64,000 nt of DNA from Clonostachys chloroleuca. Taxonomy: Eukaryota; Ascomycota; Sordariomycetes; Hypocreales; Bionectriaceae. The notes under the pieces are model-generated. The model did not search any database. It saw only the letters and a list, made by a program, of their open reading frames with translations, and was not told where the DNA came from. Of the stretch, positions 21,347 through 32,989 are shown piece after piece. The position numbers were made by a program, and so were the translations under genes. Each line of letters opens with the position of its first letter. The stretch's first letter is position 1. Location: assembly GCA_037952775.1 (NCBI GenBank), contig JBANAY010000004.1, forward strand, positions 2,356,001-2,420,000, given 5' to 3'.

Positions 21347-23333
21347 ATGTCGAAGGCTCAGGAGGACCTCTTGCGCAGGCCGCTCTATGGTTGGCGCTGC
21401 CTCTCCATCCCCAGCTGATATCTTGTGCTAATTCTGTCGCACAGTTTACGATCTGCCTCCTCAGGTTCTAGAATCCCTTACCCTGAAATCAGACGCCTCG
21501 ATAGTCGCCAGCGAAGGGTTGCCGCGTACTCCGAGAGACGTGAGCCCAGGCGCATCGTCCGAGAATTTAGTTGGATCGCAAAGCTGCTCTCTCTGCAGCC
21601 TGACATTCCCAACAGTTGAAGAACAGCGGAGCCATTTAAAATCCGACTTCCACAACTACAACCTAAAGCAGAAGCTGCGCGGCCAAAAGCCCGTCTCCGA
21701 GACCGAGTTTGAGAAGCTGGTTGGCGACCTAGACGAATCTCTCTCAGGCTCGGACTCTGAAGATACTGAGGAAGACGAGGATGATGGTCGACCAGAGTCG
21801 ACTTTAACAGCTCTTCTCAAGAGACAAGCCAAGATCGCCGACAAAAACAATCCGGGGGGAGATGAGGAAAACGGGGACGAGGAATTTGCGAAGAGAAGCA
21901 ATCGGGGGAAGCCTCCTTTGATATGGTTCAGCTCTCCAGTACTGCCGGAAAACAACTACTTTGGTCTTTACCGGGCAATTCTCACTGGCGAGGACCAGAG
22001 AGACAGTGATCTTGTCCAAGTGTTAAGAAAGAAGCAGCTGGAGCCAGTCCCTATGCCAAAGCTAAACAAGGATGGGACACCGACCGCAACAGCACCGTAT
22101 AAGGGCCCTCACATATTCCTGTGTATGATTGGAGGCGGCCATTTCGCTGCCATGGTCGTTTCATTGGCTCCTCGCGCAACAAAGGGAAGCGTAACCATGA
22201 ACCGGGAAGCAACTGTGCTTGCACACAAGACATTCCATCGCTACACGACAAGACGCAAACAAGGTGGTTCTCAATCAGCGAATGATAACGCCAAGGGGGC
22301 TGCTCACTCGGCCGGCTCTGGCCTAAGACGTTACAATGAACAAGCCCTGGTACAAGATGTCCGGGCTTTGCTCGAGGATTGGAAGGGCCTCCTGGATACA
22401 GCCGATTTGCTCTTCGTCCGGGCCACGGGTGCAACCAACAGGCGGACGCTATTTGGCCCGTATGATGGGCAAGTTCTGAGACACAACGATACAAGGTTGC
22501 GAGGTTTCCCGTTCAGCACGAGGAGGGCCACACAGAATGAGCTTATGAGATCATTCATCGAGCTCACGCGTCTAAAAGTACGCGAGATTGACCCGTCACA
22601 GGAGCTCACCGTGGAACCTCAGCAGACGTCAACTCCCACAAAACAGTCTGCTCAAAAGGCTGCGAAATCAAAGCTCTCGGAGGAGCAGGAGACGGCTCTA
22701 TTACACACATCACAACTTCAGGCCTTTGTACGACGGTCAAAGCTTCCCGCTCTTCTATCTTACCTCAAGAACAACCAGATCGGATCCGACTTTGAGTTTC
22801 AACCTCCGGACCAGAACTACCACGCTCCGCGACTCCTCCACCTAGCGGCAGCACAGAATGCCGCACCTATGATTCTCGGTATCTTGTGTCGTGGCGGTGC
22901 TGACCCCACCCTGAAGAATCGGGAAGGCAAGACAGCTTTTGAACTTTCTGGAGATCGGTCGAGTCGGGATGCGTTCCGGGTCGCGCGCTCGGAATTGGGC
23001 GAGGACAAGTGGGATTGGGAGGCAGCAAAGGTGCCAGCAGCGATGACAAAGGCCGAGGCCGGATCTCGAGACGAACGGGAGAAACAAGAGGCGGATAAGA
23101 AGGAGGCGGATCGAAGGAAAGCAGAGGAGGAGAGGCTTCGGGTCGAGGGTCCAAAGGTCACCGAGAGCAAAAAGGCGAAAGCCAATGCTCTTGCCGCAGG
23201 TCTGGTGAAAACGCCGCAGGAGCGGAGAGAGGAAGAAGCCCGTGGATTAACACCAGAGATGCGGATGAAGCTGGAGCGCGAACGTAGAGCACGTGCGGCT
23301 GAGGAGAGGCTCCGAAAGATGCAGGGCAAATAG
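21347..23333 (+). CDS. VMS1: Vms1/ANKZF1-type peptidyl-tRNA endonuclease of ribosome quality control
   Basis: Two exons (21347-21389, 21445-23333) give 643 aa. A C2H2 zinc finger lies near residues 60-83 (CSLCSLTFPTVEEQRSHLKS). The central VLRF1 release-factor-like domain holds FLCMIGGGHFAAMVVSL, TFHRYTTRRKQGGSQSAND and DLLFVRATGATNRRTLFG. The Gln of GGSQSAND corresponds to the catalytic loop Gln of the family. An ankyrin-type segment follows (LLHLAAAQNAAPMILGILC, GADPTLKNREGKTAFEL), then a Lys/Glu-rich coiled coil. The end (RERRARAAEERLRKM) fits a VCP-interacting motif (R-x5-AA-x2-R class). Family members cleave the peptidyl-tRNA left on stalled 60S subunits and recruit Cdc48, also at mitochondria. 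All key elements are present. Confidence 0.94.
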
Positions 23334-23939
23334 GACCGTTTCTCGCTAAAAAAAAAAAAAATACAATCAGTCAACCAATCGAGATCTAATGCCGTTTCAC
23401 AGAAATCTTCCCGTTCGAGGTGTGACTTGAAGCTTGTATCAACAAATCTAGTCCCATCATCTTCGTCGGAGTACACAGAATTCTATGTGAGCTTGATGGA
23501 GTTGAACTCGTCTGTTTCCTTCTTCTTGGCCTTGCAGAGTTCGTTCTTATCTTCTAGGAGCCCAAGTTTGCTATCTCGTCTGACGGAAGCTGGCTGGCTC
23601 CCTTTCCACTAGCGGCCAGCTTTGCCAACTGCTTGATATCTTGGCGATTCCATCGAGTCACCGATGATTCTCTCAACCATCATGTTTTATAGAATGACCT
23701 CACTCCCGGTGGACAAACCGCACGCTATGAAAGTCATCCGCAGAATGCAAATCATCATGTGCGCACAATCGTTGCGCCTGTGAACGGCGAGCCCCCTCAC
23801 CGACTGTCCGCCTTTCCGGATCAGGGTTTGGTGATATCGTCGCGGTGTTTTGGCTCTCAATCACAGTAGGACATTGTTTAGAGACAATGGTATATATAAA
23901 AATCAAGATGTTGATCATCTCCTGCAAGACAATCATAGC
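23334..23939. other. Intergenic: VMS1 3' flank
   Basis: About 600 bases with no supported gene. An A13 tract lies just after the VMS1 stop (23348-23360). A TATATATAAA at 23891-23900 could be the core promoter of the small gene that follows. Confidence 0.5.
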
Positions 23940-24252
23940 ATGGCCCTTTCATCGTCGAGTCATATTGATTCTACGACTTCACAGAAAGACTCTGCGGAGC
24001 TTCTATATGCCCATCAACCCCAAGGCAATGCCGTCTCGAACAAACCTATCGAAGATGACTGGCTGTAAAGCCTGCGGCCTGAACTACACGGGGGCTGCCA
24101 AGGTGTGCCAGTGCGTGAAGAGGGACAGCCAGAACTTCCACCAGGCCGGCGGCCATCAGTACGGCACCTCGCTAGGACAATCTGCTCCCAAGAGGCTCAA
24201 GGTCGCCCCTGACAAGCATGGAAAAGCTCCGGGGGAGCAGGGTATTCCGTAA
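23940..24252 (+). CDS. Uncertain small gene (two overlapping frames)
   Basis: A TATA box (23891-23900) precedes an ATG at 23940 that opens a 42-codon frame ending at 24068 (MALSSSSHIDSTTSQKDSAE...). A second frame, 24028-24252, encodes 74 aa including TGCKACGLNYTGAAKVCQC and a Lys/Pro/Gly tail; its base composition is more gene-like. Two models fit. In one, only the downstream frame is translated. In the other, an intron at 24063-24126 (donor GTAAAG, acceptor GACAG, 64 nt) joins the first frame to the end of the second, giving about 83 aa. The intron lacks a good branch point near its 3' end. No family is recognised, so treat this as hypothetical. Confidence 0.3.
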
Positions 24253-27200
24253 AAGGCAGTCGGGTCATGCCATGCCTGACAAAGGAGGAGTCCATGGCCG
24301 GGCTAAAAGATTGAGAATACGACGGGAGTTAGAAAAAAGGGAACGTGGCGCAGCGCAGTTCCCATGCCGTGGGTTGTCAAATGACGGTTAATGCGGCTTG
24401 ACTCATGAGAGCCATCCGCAAGAACGGCATAGATTAGAGCTCCAAAAAAGCAATTTCGGTCCCGACGACAAGCATCAAAGTGTGGCACATGCTACTGGGA
24501 AGAAGTCAGCGCTCCCCCATGCGCATGGCGCATAGTGTTCCCATCCTCATGCCGGATACCGCGGGAAATTTATTATTATTCAACGACATTGTTCCCGTGA
24601 TGCGTATGTGATATTCATAGAAACCCATCCCGCGCGTGTATTACTGCATCCTAGACCACCACGAGATGCTAGACCTGCCGGGGATAAATTCCAGTCGCAT
24701 GGGAGGATTTAGGTGTGCCGCCATGTGGCTAAAGGAGGGAAGGTTCAACTCCGAATCCTGGAGATAGATGGGGAGATGTGCTTTTTTGTGCTTTTCATAG
24801 TGTTTTTGATCACGAATAGACTCGGGATTAAGACTCCTGGGTCGCGGATAATCACGACCCCTGAAGGTCTTTTCGTCCGGGAAGGAAACAAGGTAGCATC
24901 GGGATCCATGTTCCTGCATATCGGCTCGACAACATGACACAAATGCCGGCTCTCGGATTCATTTGTCTCCTTGTAGCAGCTACTACGGCCCATGGTCGCC
25001 AAAGGGGTCGTCGCCTGAATCTAGACAGTTCTGAACCGTATTCGATCTCCGTCCGCACCGGAAGTAGCTAGGGAACTTTTATGAGAGCGGAAATACAGTA
25101 TCAATAGCTGGCCTGGGACGTTGTAGTATCTATGGAGTATGAATTTCCTGGCCGTTATTAATATTGGTCGGTAGAGCAATGCCGGTTGACCCAAAGCTCC
25201 AGTTCGACGGTAGAGACTCTCTGGTGGAGGATGGGCTTGGCTTCCTATCCGGGACATGGCTGGGGCGGCACTCCCATGATGTGCTCTAGTAATACTGGCC
25301 CCTACTGCAAAAAGAAAGCTCCCACCACATTGGTCCTAAAGCCAAACAAGGATGTGACCTCGTATTGCCAGATTCAGGTGGCCGGGGTCTTGGATTGGGC
25401 CACCTGAATGATCATATCCACAACGGCCAGAGCATGGCCAGCACAGACGAGGGGACATGATCTACAGGTCCATGTCGCATGTCGCACTTACAGTGCTGTT
25501 GAATGCGACGGCCGAACTGACACGCCCTGAATCAGACATGATGCCTTGTCTCAGCAGGAGCTTTCGCCTAAGGAGTTCGAAAAATGCTCCCCGGTCCCAG
25601 CGCGCAATGGAACGTGGGAGATGTCTCGCAGCAGTATGGGGAAGGATTCCCAGGACACAGGTAGCAAGCCACAGCAGGTAGGATGCGCCTAATGCACTGC
25701 TCTAGAGAGTAAGTCGAGTGAATCAGCAAATTCTAGGTGCCAAGGGGGATTCCCACTTGCCGAATACCGGAGTGTTTCATCCCCTGTCGTCAACGAACAC
25801 ATCACGATGATATGATAATTCAAGCCTAATAATAACTCGCCTGGCCTCTGATATGCACATGGTTGTCATTCAGTAATTAGTCTTCTAGCTTTACGATGTG
25901 CCAATGGGAGCTCTCGGGTATTATGTTGACCACATGGCTGACGGCGATCAGTCTGATAAGAAGATTAGGTAGCAGAGCAGGATTGAACATCCCACGAACC
26001 GATGGGGTAAGTGAGATAAAAATAAAGGAAATTGGTGATTAAATGTGAAGGAATCATTGATAGAGAGAGTGATACACTAAGATATCTTCCAAGCATAGGC
26101 TAGGTAGAGGATAGCCATGAGGTCTTGAGAGCAGCTCTCTCGTTGGGCTCTGGATGCAACCTGAGTTGACTTCAGGGTAGGTGGACATGCAGCAGGTGTG
26201 GCATCATGCTGGCAAACTCCAAACCAATGGATCCGTGTGATGGCTGTGCAGTCTAGCGCCTCACCTCACCTCACGCGGCTCGATTAGACTGGCGGGTGGG
26301 TGTGGCGTGTTTCTGATTCCGGTGATGTGGTAGTCAAACGAGTGGCCGAATTGGTGACGGCTAGCCAGGGGTTGTGCCGTACGTGGGCACGGGCAGCCCA
26401 AACGCTATGCCTCTTCCTGCCTTCTTCCTCCTCCTCCATCCCCACGAACAACCACTCACGAACCGGCCCCTTGCAGGACTGAGCAGGGCCCCTCCCATCC
26501 GTCATGGTGCCTGGTGGTGCCAACGGTGAGTGCGCAACGTCCGTCGCCCCCATTGGCTGGATGCTCCCGGTCCCGCCGTACCTGCAGATGTCTTGCCCTC
26601 AAAGCGACGTTGAAGCATCACATCCAGCGCTTTACCCCGTCTGATCTAGCATGCTTTGAGCCCGGAGCCATGTTTCAACCCAGGCGAACGTCCTTTTGTG
26701 GCAAGGTTAAACGGCTCTTCGTGTTGGAACTGGAACTCGCTGGCCCGTTTGGAACACCACCCTAGAACTGTCAGCTTGATTCTGAGTGCGACGCACTGAC
26801 CAGAGGAGATTTAGGCCCCTGCGACTTCCCCAGTCCTATCTTTTTTCTCCGTGAGACCTGTCGCCCAGGCCTGGTCTTGCCAAGATGCAGCAGCGGATAT
26901 GCGGCGCTTGGACGCAAAATCGAACGCTGCTCTCGCGCGAGCCATCAGTCGATACATCGAGAGAAAAGGCCGCTTTCAAGCAGCGATGGGCAAGATGAGA
27001 TGGCACTCTGCGGCCGGCTGTGCGTCCTGCGCCAGAGGAGCAGGAATAGGATCGGGCGCTCTTCGCAGTCGCCTACTAAGGCAAAGCTTCCTGGGCCTGG
27101 CTAGCCAACCGCCGATACGACCTCCCACCTACAACCACAACAGGTAGGCAAAAAGGGATCCATCCACAATCCACGGAGTATCCATCTACTACGTAGCACC

Positions 27201-28085
27201 AGAGAGCATGTCCGAAGAGTGGGCCTGGTCTCTTACCCCCGGCATTGTCACCTATTCTGCCGCGCGACAACCAAGACAAGCCAAGACCAAGACAAGACAC
27301 ACCCCAGACTTCTATCGCATCTGCTCTTAGCTTGAGTCGTTGCGTTCGGCCATTCGGCAGCGGTCTCTATCCGCCCAGCTCAGACCACCACCATACCATT
27401 CCATACCACTCAACTGAAACATGGTTAGCCTGGACGATAGAGCCGTCGACCATCCTCCTTCCAAGCAGGATGGCCCCCTGCCCTCCGGCTTCTCCTTTCT
27501 CCTGTCGCCCCCATGAGTAACTCCATGCGTCTTGGGCTAGGGTTCCAGTTTGTGCAAGGGCCCTTGGGGGTTTCCTGCAGTTTTTCTTTTGTCCGCACCA
27601 TGTATGCTGATATAGCCTACTGGGGCGTGACTAAGTATCAACCCACCTACATGACATCGTGCCCAACAAGGCCGCAGGGCTTTGCTATCGGATCCAACCT
27701 AATCAAAACTCTCTTTGGGTTGAGAAAGCCGAAAGGGGCTGAAGGGCTAGCCACCGCACCATCCGGGACCCATGGCATGGCATGGCCCAGATGCATCGGC
27801 AAGCGCTCGCTGGCACATCGCCGGCCACTTTCTGCTGCTGGCTGACTGCCTATATAGACCTCATCCCATCTCTCCCCTCCTTCTGCTTCCATTCTCGACA
27901 AGCCTTTCTCAGCTCATCTTCTTTCTCTTGTTTGCAATACATCTCTTTGACAGGGTTTCAAAGTCATTCGCTCATCTTTGGCCCGATTTCACTCTTGATA
28001 TAATCTTATACTGTAAATTCTACAACCACTTTCGCTCAGAAACGAAATACCCTCGCTCAGAAGACCAACCCGAATCATCTTCAAC
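24253..28085. other. 3.8-kb gene-free region upstream of the Mad1-like gene
   Basis: No open frame here shows conserved or spliceable coding content on either strand. The right end (about 26500 on) is more GC-rich and promoter-like. It has a TATA box at 27851-27857, pyrimidine-rich stretches just before the Mad1-like ATG, and CCTCACC-type and CCAAGAC-type short repeats. A long promoter or non-coding RNA is possible but not shown. Confidence 0.5.
27851..27857 (+). promoter_or_regulatory. TATA box of the Mad1-like gene
   Basis: TATATAG, 235 bases upstream of the ATG at 28086, followed by a long CT-rich stretch typical of strongly expressed fungal promoters. Confidence 0.5.
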
Positions 28086-30180
28086 ATGAAGAACTCAATG
28101 GCCCTCCTGGCGATGGCCGCCAGCTTCGGCCCTGCCACTGCCACTGTAAGCTTGCACCCTCTCCTATGCATGAAAGGGAGATCATCCACTAACCCTGCCT
28201 GCTCTAGTTCAACTTCGGTTCCAACTGGCAGAACGCTGGTTCCTTCACCTGCCCTAGCAACTCCAACAACGAGTGCAAGGACGAGTACAAGGGAGGATTT
28301 GACTGGAGCGACCTGACCACCGGTTCCTTCAGCTCCTACAATGGCTTCAACTTCAAGGGCTGGTCCTGCGGAGAGAGCGCATCCTGGGGCAAGAGGACCG
28401 GCGGTAGCAAGGTGATCAAGGCCAGCTGTGGCAAGGAGTCTACCCCCTCATTCGGCTGTGGCTCCAACTCTGGTGTCGACAAGTTCACTGTCAGCCACTT
28501 CGACATTGATGTCGAGTTTGACTGCCGTCTTGAGTTCCACTACAAGATGCCCGGCGGCTCCACTTGCAAGCAGTCCTCTAGCTGCAAGAAGGGTGGAAAT
28601 AAGATCTCCAACTCCCAGTGCGGTGGTGCTACAGATGTTGAGATTCACTGGCCTGTCCAGGACTCTCCCAAGCCCAGCTGTGAGATCCAGATCCCCTCCA
28701 TTGGCTTCGACTGTGGCGACCACACTCCCTCCAAGACTACCTCTGTTCCTGTCGTGAGCAAGACCAAGACTCACCCCGGTGGTGGTCATGGCACTACCAG
28801 CACTGCTGTTGTTCCCTCCAAGTCTCACCCTGGCGGTCCCGAGAGCAGCTCAGTCATTCCCTCCAAGTCGCACCCCGGTGGCCCTGAGAGCAGCTCTGTT
28901 GTTCCCTCCAAGTCGCACCCTGGCAGCTCTGTTCCCACCAAGTCTCACCCCGAGACCACCCCCATCCCCTCCAACACCGGCTCCTCTGTGATCCCGAGCC
29001 AGTCCTCTCCCGCTACCACCCCTGGCGGCCCTGAGACCACCTCCGCTCCTGTGCCATCCACCTCCGAGGGTAACAGCCCATCTTCTTCCGAGGAGAGCAG
29101 CTCGTCCACCACCGAGGAGAACGGTCCTTCCACCACTGGCGAGAACAGCCCTTCCACCACTGGAAACAACAGCCCCTCTTCTCCTTCCGAGACCCAGAGC
29201 GTTCCCGAGACAACCATCACTACCACCTATGACAGCACCTCAACCATCTTCACCACTACCACCAAGACCATCACTTCTTGCGGTCCTGAGATCCCTGACT
29301 GCCCTGCCAGTGGTACTCCTAGCACTCCTATCATTGTGACCGAGACTGTCCCAGTGACCACCACTGTCTGCCCTGTCACCGAGACCATTGTTCCCTCGCA
29401 CACTTCCGGCAACTCCCCAGTCCAGTCATCCAAGCCCCCTCTTCCGGCTCTCCCTCTTCCGGCTCTCCCTCTTCCGGCTCTGTTCCCTCCGCTTCTCACA
29501 CTTCTGGCAACTCCCCGGTCCCCACCGGGACTCCCGAATCTCCTCTTCCTTGCCCCGATGTCGTTCCCAAGTGTCTCAACTCTTGGCTCCACCTTGTTGA
29601 GCAGTGCTCCAACAACCTGGATGTTGCTTGCTTCTGCCCCAACTCCGACTTCGTTGAGAAGACCTTCCAGTGTATCTACTCTTACGGTGGAAGCGACGAC
29701 ATCGTTGCCGAGGCTGCTGCTTTCTTCCAGGGCATGTGCGCCGGCTACGTTGGCGAGAACCCTGCTATCGTCACTGGCATTGATACCATCACCAACATCC
29801 TCACTGTCACTGGAACTCCCGTTGTCTCCGTTCCCTACACCACTGTCGTGATCGAGACTACCCTCACTGAGCCTTGTGTCACCGGTGGCACCACCATCCC
29901 TGGCAGCAGCACCACCAAGACCATCTCCACTGAGGTCACCATCCCCAACATCTCGGTGCCTTCCGCTACTGCCACCGCCACTGCTGGTCCTTCCACCACT
30001 GGAGCCAACAGCCCTGCCAACCCCACTGCTTCCACCCTCACCACCAAGCCTCCTGTTGGCACCATCAGCCAGGTCGTTCCTACCACCAAGCCCACCGGTG
30101 TCCCCATCGCTGCTGGTAACAATGTCAAGGCAAGCCTGGGTCTTGGCCTGGCCGCCATGCTCTTCGCCGCCGCTATGTAA
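28086..30180 (+). CDS. Mad1-like GPI-anchored cell-wall adhesin with CFEM-like domain, apparent frameshift in the Ser/Pro repeat
   Basis: Exon 1 is 28086-28145 and exon 2 starts at 28208. A signal peptide (MKNSMALLAMAASFGPATAT) leads into a Cys-rich N-terminal domain (NWQNAGSFTCPSN to IPSIGFDCGD) like that of Mad1-type fungal adhesins. Then come SKSHPGGPESS repeats, a Thr/Ser-rich stalk with TTTYDSTSTIFTTTTKTITS, a CFEM-like Cys domain (CPDVVPKCLNSW... CFCPNSDF... CAGYVG) and a GPI-type end (NNVKASLGLGLAAMLFAAAM). The frame breaks at the C5 run 29435-29439. As given, translation ends at 29849-29851 after 567 aa, without the CFEM-like domain or anchor. One more C would give 677 aa with every expected part. 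The break lies in a short SSGSP repeat, so indel error or real variation are both possible. Likely role: surface adhesion. Confidence 0.85.
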
Positions 30181-30845
30181 AGCAGCCGCCTCTCCTTGGA
30201 GATCACCATTTCATTATACTGTTGTATAATTTCAGGCATAATTGTTCTGTAAAAAGTTAAAAGCACACATGGACAACAACCTCTTAACGAGGCTAATTCC
30301 TTTCTTACGATCCTTACGAAAATACCATTTATTAGAGAAGAGTGTGGAGGACCCTGATTAATAGGCCCATATTGGTCTATGAGTCCTCCGGGAGCGCACA
30401 ACACGGGCATACTACCGGCTGTGCTGGTTTTGTAATAATAATACGTGGCTTTTTTGACATAGTTTAAATAAATGAGACCGTGTCCATAATATCTTGACCA
30501 ATGCCTGGTGATTTGTTCTTTGTTTTCGTAGTCTGATGATTACTAGGAGTAATGAGTAGTTGTAGTATACATTATGGTATTGTGATGCGAGCCTGATATT
30601 ATTCACCGGCTGACCACAATGTTTGCATTCCTTGGTTTCATGTCTTGGGCGGCTTGTTTGAGAGCGAATGTCGAGCGTTGATACTAAAGTCATTATACCT
30701 TGGCCTTATGGTTTCCCAGCAGCGTCTACGACGGTTAGGAGGCAACCCACTACGTCCACATACGAGTCGCGATTTTGATGGGAACTGCTTCCGAGTCATA
30801 TACCATATATCATTAAGTACAAATCAATCCTTCGCTAGCGGTCGT
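30181..30845. other. Convergent 3' region
   Basis: About 660 AT-rich bases between the stops of the Mad1-like gene and the dehydrogenase gene, which converge. It should hold both 3' UTRs. Nothing else was seen. Confidence 0.6.
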
Positions 30846-32204
30846 TCACGATGTCGCCCATACACGCACAACAGAGCCAATGGCCTGCTTTGAAGACTCG
30901 GCCCCAGCACTCTTCAGACCCAGACGGATGAGGTTGAGTGCTTGGCTCCCCAGAAACAGCGGCAGCTTCAGGCTCTGAGCCTCATTTACCGCCGCCTCCA
31001 GCTCGGAGGCTATCGATTGGAGCGTGGCCTCTCCCGAACCAGACTCTGCAGCCCAACCGCCCTGTGCCTTGCCCTCCACGAATGCCCTGAGGAACGACGG
31101 GCCGATCGTCGAGAGGATCCGGCTGCCCCCCGCTGCGTTGATGCACAGCTCAAACACTTGGTCCAGATCCAGGCCGACGTGTTGGCCAAATGCGATGGTC
31201 TCGGCTGCGGAGCACAGGTGAATACCGCGGAGCAGGTCGATAACCAGCTTCAGCTTCTCCTCGTCGGTCGAGGCGGTGCCCTGGACGGGACCGACCTTAC
31301 CCTTGCCTTCGGTGTAGAGGCGGATCAGGCTGGCGTCATCGTCGGGGCCGTACCCCCTCCCAAGACCGGAGAAGTACACCTGCTCGGCCGTGGACGTCAT
31401 CGGGGTAGCGAAGCCGGCCCGTCTGGCCTCGGACGTGATGATGCTGGTGTCCTTGAGGATGATGGTCAGGGCGCTGGCTATGGGCTTGAACTCCGGGTGG
31501 AGGAGGCGCGGGAGCCTGTTCTCGAGCATCCAGCTCCAGCCGTCGGACTTGACGAGGGCCTCGCCGGCCGAGCGCAGGTCCAGCCCCAGGTGGTCTGCGA
31601 AGCCCAAGGCCTCGCTGGCCGAGAGGATCTGGTTGGCGGCGAGGACCTGGTGGCACATCTTCATGTTGCTCCCCGCGCCGATGCCCCCCTTTACGATGTA
31701 CAGCTTGGCCGGGTCGGACATGGCCTGCAGCACTTCGCGGCCCTTGTCGATGGCGGCGTCCGAGGCTCCCGCCATGATGGATAAGGTGCCGTCTGCGGCG
31801 CGGATGGCTCCCCCCGACACGGGGCAGTCGACCAGGTGGACGTCGGCGCGGCCTCGCTCGGCCAGCTGGCGCTCGAGGCTCTGGACATAGGCGCAGGGGA
31901 CGGTGGAGCACAGGAGGAGGACGGCACCCTTGGGGAGGCTGGGCAGGGCGGCGTGCTCGCTGTCGAGCAGGACGGACTGGGCCTGCTGGGCTGTGGCGAC
32001 CATGCAGACGCAGACGGCCTTGCCCTCGACGGCGCTGGCGGGCGTCGTCGCTGCCAGGCCGCCGGCCGCGGTGAAGCGGTCGAGGGTCGGCCCGTAGACG
32101 TCGAAGCCGGTGACGGGGTAGCCCTCCTTGACGAGGTTGGTAGCCATGCCGAAGCCCATGGCTCCGAGGCCGATGAACGAGATGGCCGGCTTTGCGTCTG
32201 CCAT
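30846..32204 (-). CDS. Hydroxy-acid dehydrogenase of the 3-hydroxyisobutyrate / L-threonate dehydrogenase family with a duplicated C-terminal domain
   Basis: One exon, 452 aa. The NAD(P)-binding domain starts at once (ISFIGLGAMGFGMATNLVKEG). The family substrate loop is present (DCPVSGGAIRAADGTLSIM), as is the catalytic Lys in GAGSNMKMCHQVLAANQ. After the usual helical domain (to about residue 300) comes a second copy of that domain (KLKLVIDLLRGIHLCSAAET, FGQHVGLDLDQVFEL), making the protein about 150 aa longer than a bacterial enzyme. This layout matches the front part of large eukaryotic fusion proteins that also carry a four-carbon acid kinase and a class II aldolase. A class II aldolase gene lies directly opposite (32990), which supports a role in oxidising L-threonate-like or related 2-hydroxy acids. 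The exact substrate is not readable. High GC in this gene reflects codon bias. Confidence 0.85.
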   Translation of the reverse strand: MADAKPAISFIGLGAMGFGMATNLVKEGYPVTGFDVYGPTLDRFTAAGGLAATTPASAVEGKAVCVCMVATAQQAQSVLLDSEHAALPSLPKGAVLLLCSTVPCAYVQSLERQLAERGRADVHLVDCPVSGGAIRAADGTLSIMAGASDAAIDKGREVLQAMSDPAKLYIVKGGIGAGSNMKMCHQVLAANQILSASEALGFADHLGLDLRSAGEALVKSDGWSWMLENRLPRLLHPEFKPIASALTIILKDTSIITSEARRAGFATPMTSTAEQVYFSGLGRGYGPDDDASLIRLYTEGKGKVGPVQGTASTDEEKLKLVIDLLRGIHLCSAAETIAFGQHVGLDLDQVFELCINAAGGSRILSTIGPSFLRAFVEGKAQGGWAAESGSGEATLQSIASELEAAVNEAQSLKLPLFLGSQALNLIRLGLKSAGAESSKQAIGSVVRVWATS

Positions 32205-32989
32205 GATTAAGTCTGTGGATCTGTCGCTGGAGGAGGGATACGGGTAGAGGTGCGAGAATCAAGAAGTCGGCCCCTTTGGCGATGAGTGAGCTTGCCGCTG
32301 GTTACTCAGTCGATGGAGCAAATGCTTTTCATTAAATGCCTTCCGATCATCCACCCAGTCTTAAGCTTCTTATGATAAGCCCCTCAAGCACAGCCCGTCC
32401 GCTCGTTTCGGCAATTGAGCGCAGCGGAGTGAGGAGAAGCGAGCTCCATGGTTGGGTCGCATCAGTCGAGACTCTGTAAGAATGCTGGAGCAGCGGCCAA
32501 AGATCCTGTTAGTCGGGCCCGTTTTGGCTCCACCTCGTCGCATACGTCCTCTGAAGATCTGAAAGTCGTGGCTTTCCTCCGACTCGGCGATGATGCGATG
32601 ATGGAGTCGCGTCGGAGGTTTCGCCGCCAAGTCGCAGGTTTTTTGTAGGTTCTCAGTAGCTGGACTGATGCCAATGCTCAACGCCAGAAAACCGCGGGCT
32701 TGGCATCTCATAAACTGAAGCTGAAGAACATGTCTTGTCCGACTGGTGCATTCCATTTCGCTCAATGCTACCTTGTCTAACCGCCGTCATTTCACCCTCC
32801 GCATTCTGCCTGATTAAGAGCCTCTCACCACTCCTCTTCTCTCCATCATTTAATTACATTTCCCACTTACATATTCTAAAACCTTCACAAGTTCTATCTT
32901 TCTGATCATATTCATTCCGTGTCTACGAGATAAAAATCTTTGTTTCTGTTTCTATCCGGTTCGGTTCGGTTCACATACACACAGCCATC
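32205..32989. promoter_or_regulatory. Divergent promoter shared by the dehydrogenase and aldolase genes
   Basis: 785 bases between two outward-reading ATGs. The aldolase side has a long CT-rich leader ending in a tandem GGTTC repeat (about 32958-32972: TCCGGTTCGGTTCGGTTC). The shared position suggests co-regulation; no specific operator is recognised. Confidence 0.5.

Noticed and set aside
24725..24755. B-box-like GGTTCAACTCC, possible tRNA gene
   Set aside because: No A box at the right distance and no acceptor, D- or anticodon stem can be formed on either strand.
28790..29180. Repeated SKSHPGG and SSTTEEN-type units as a CRISPR or satellite array
   Set aside because: They are coding repeats in the adhesin stalk with normal codon phase, and there are no spacers.
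30942..31784. 280-codon plus-strand ORF opposite the dehydrogenase
   Set aside because: Antisense shadow of a GC-rich gene; the minus frame has all family motifs.
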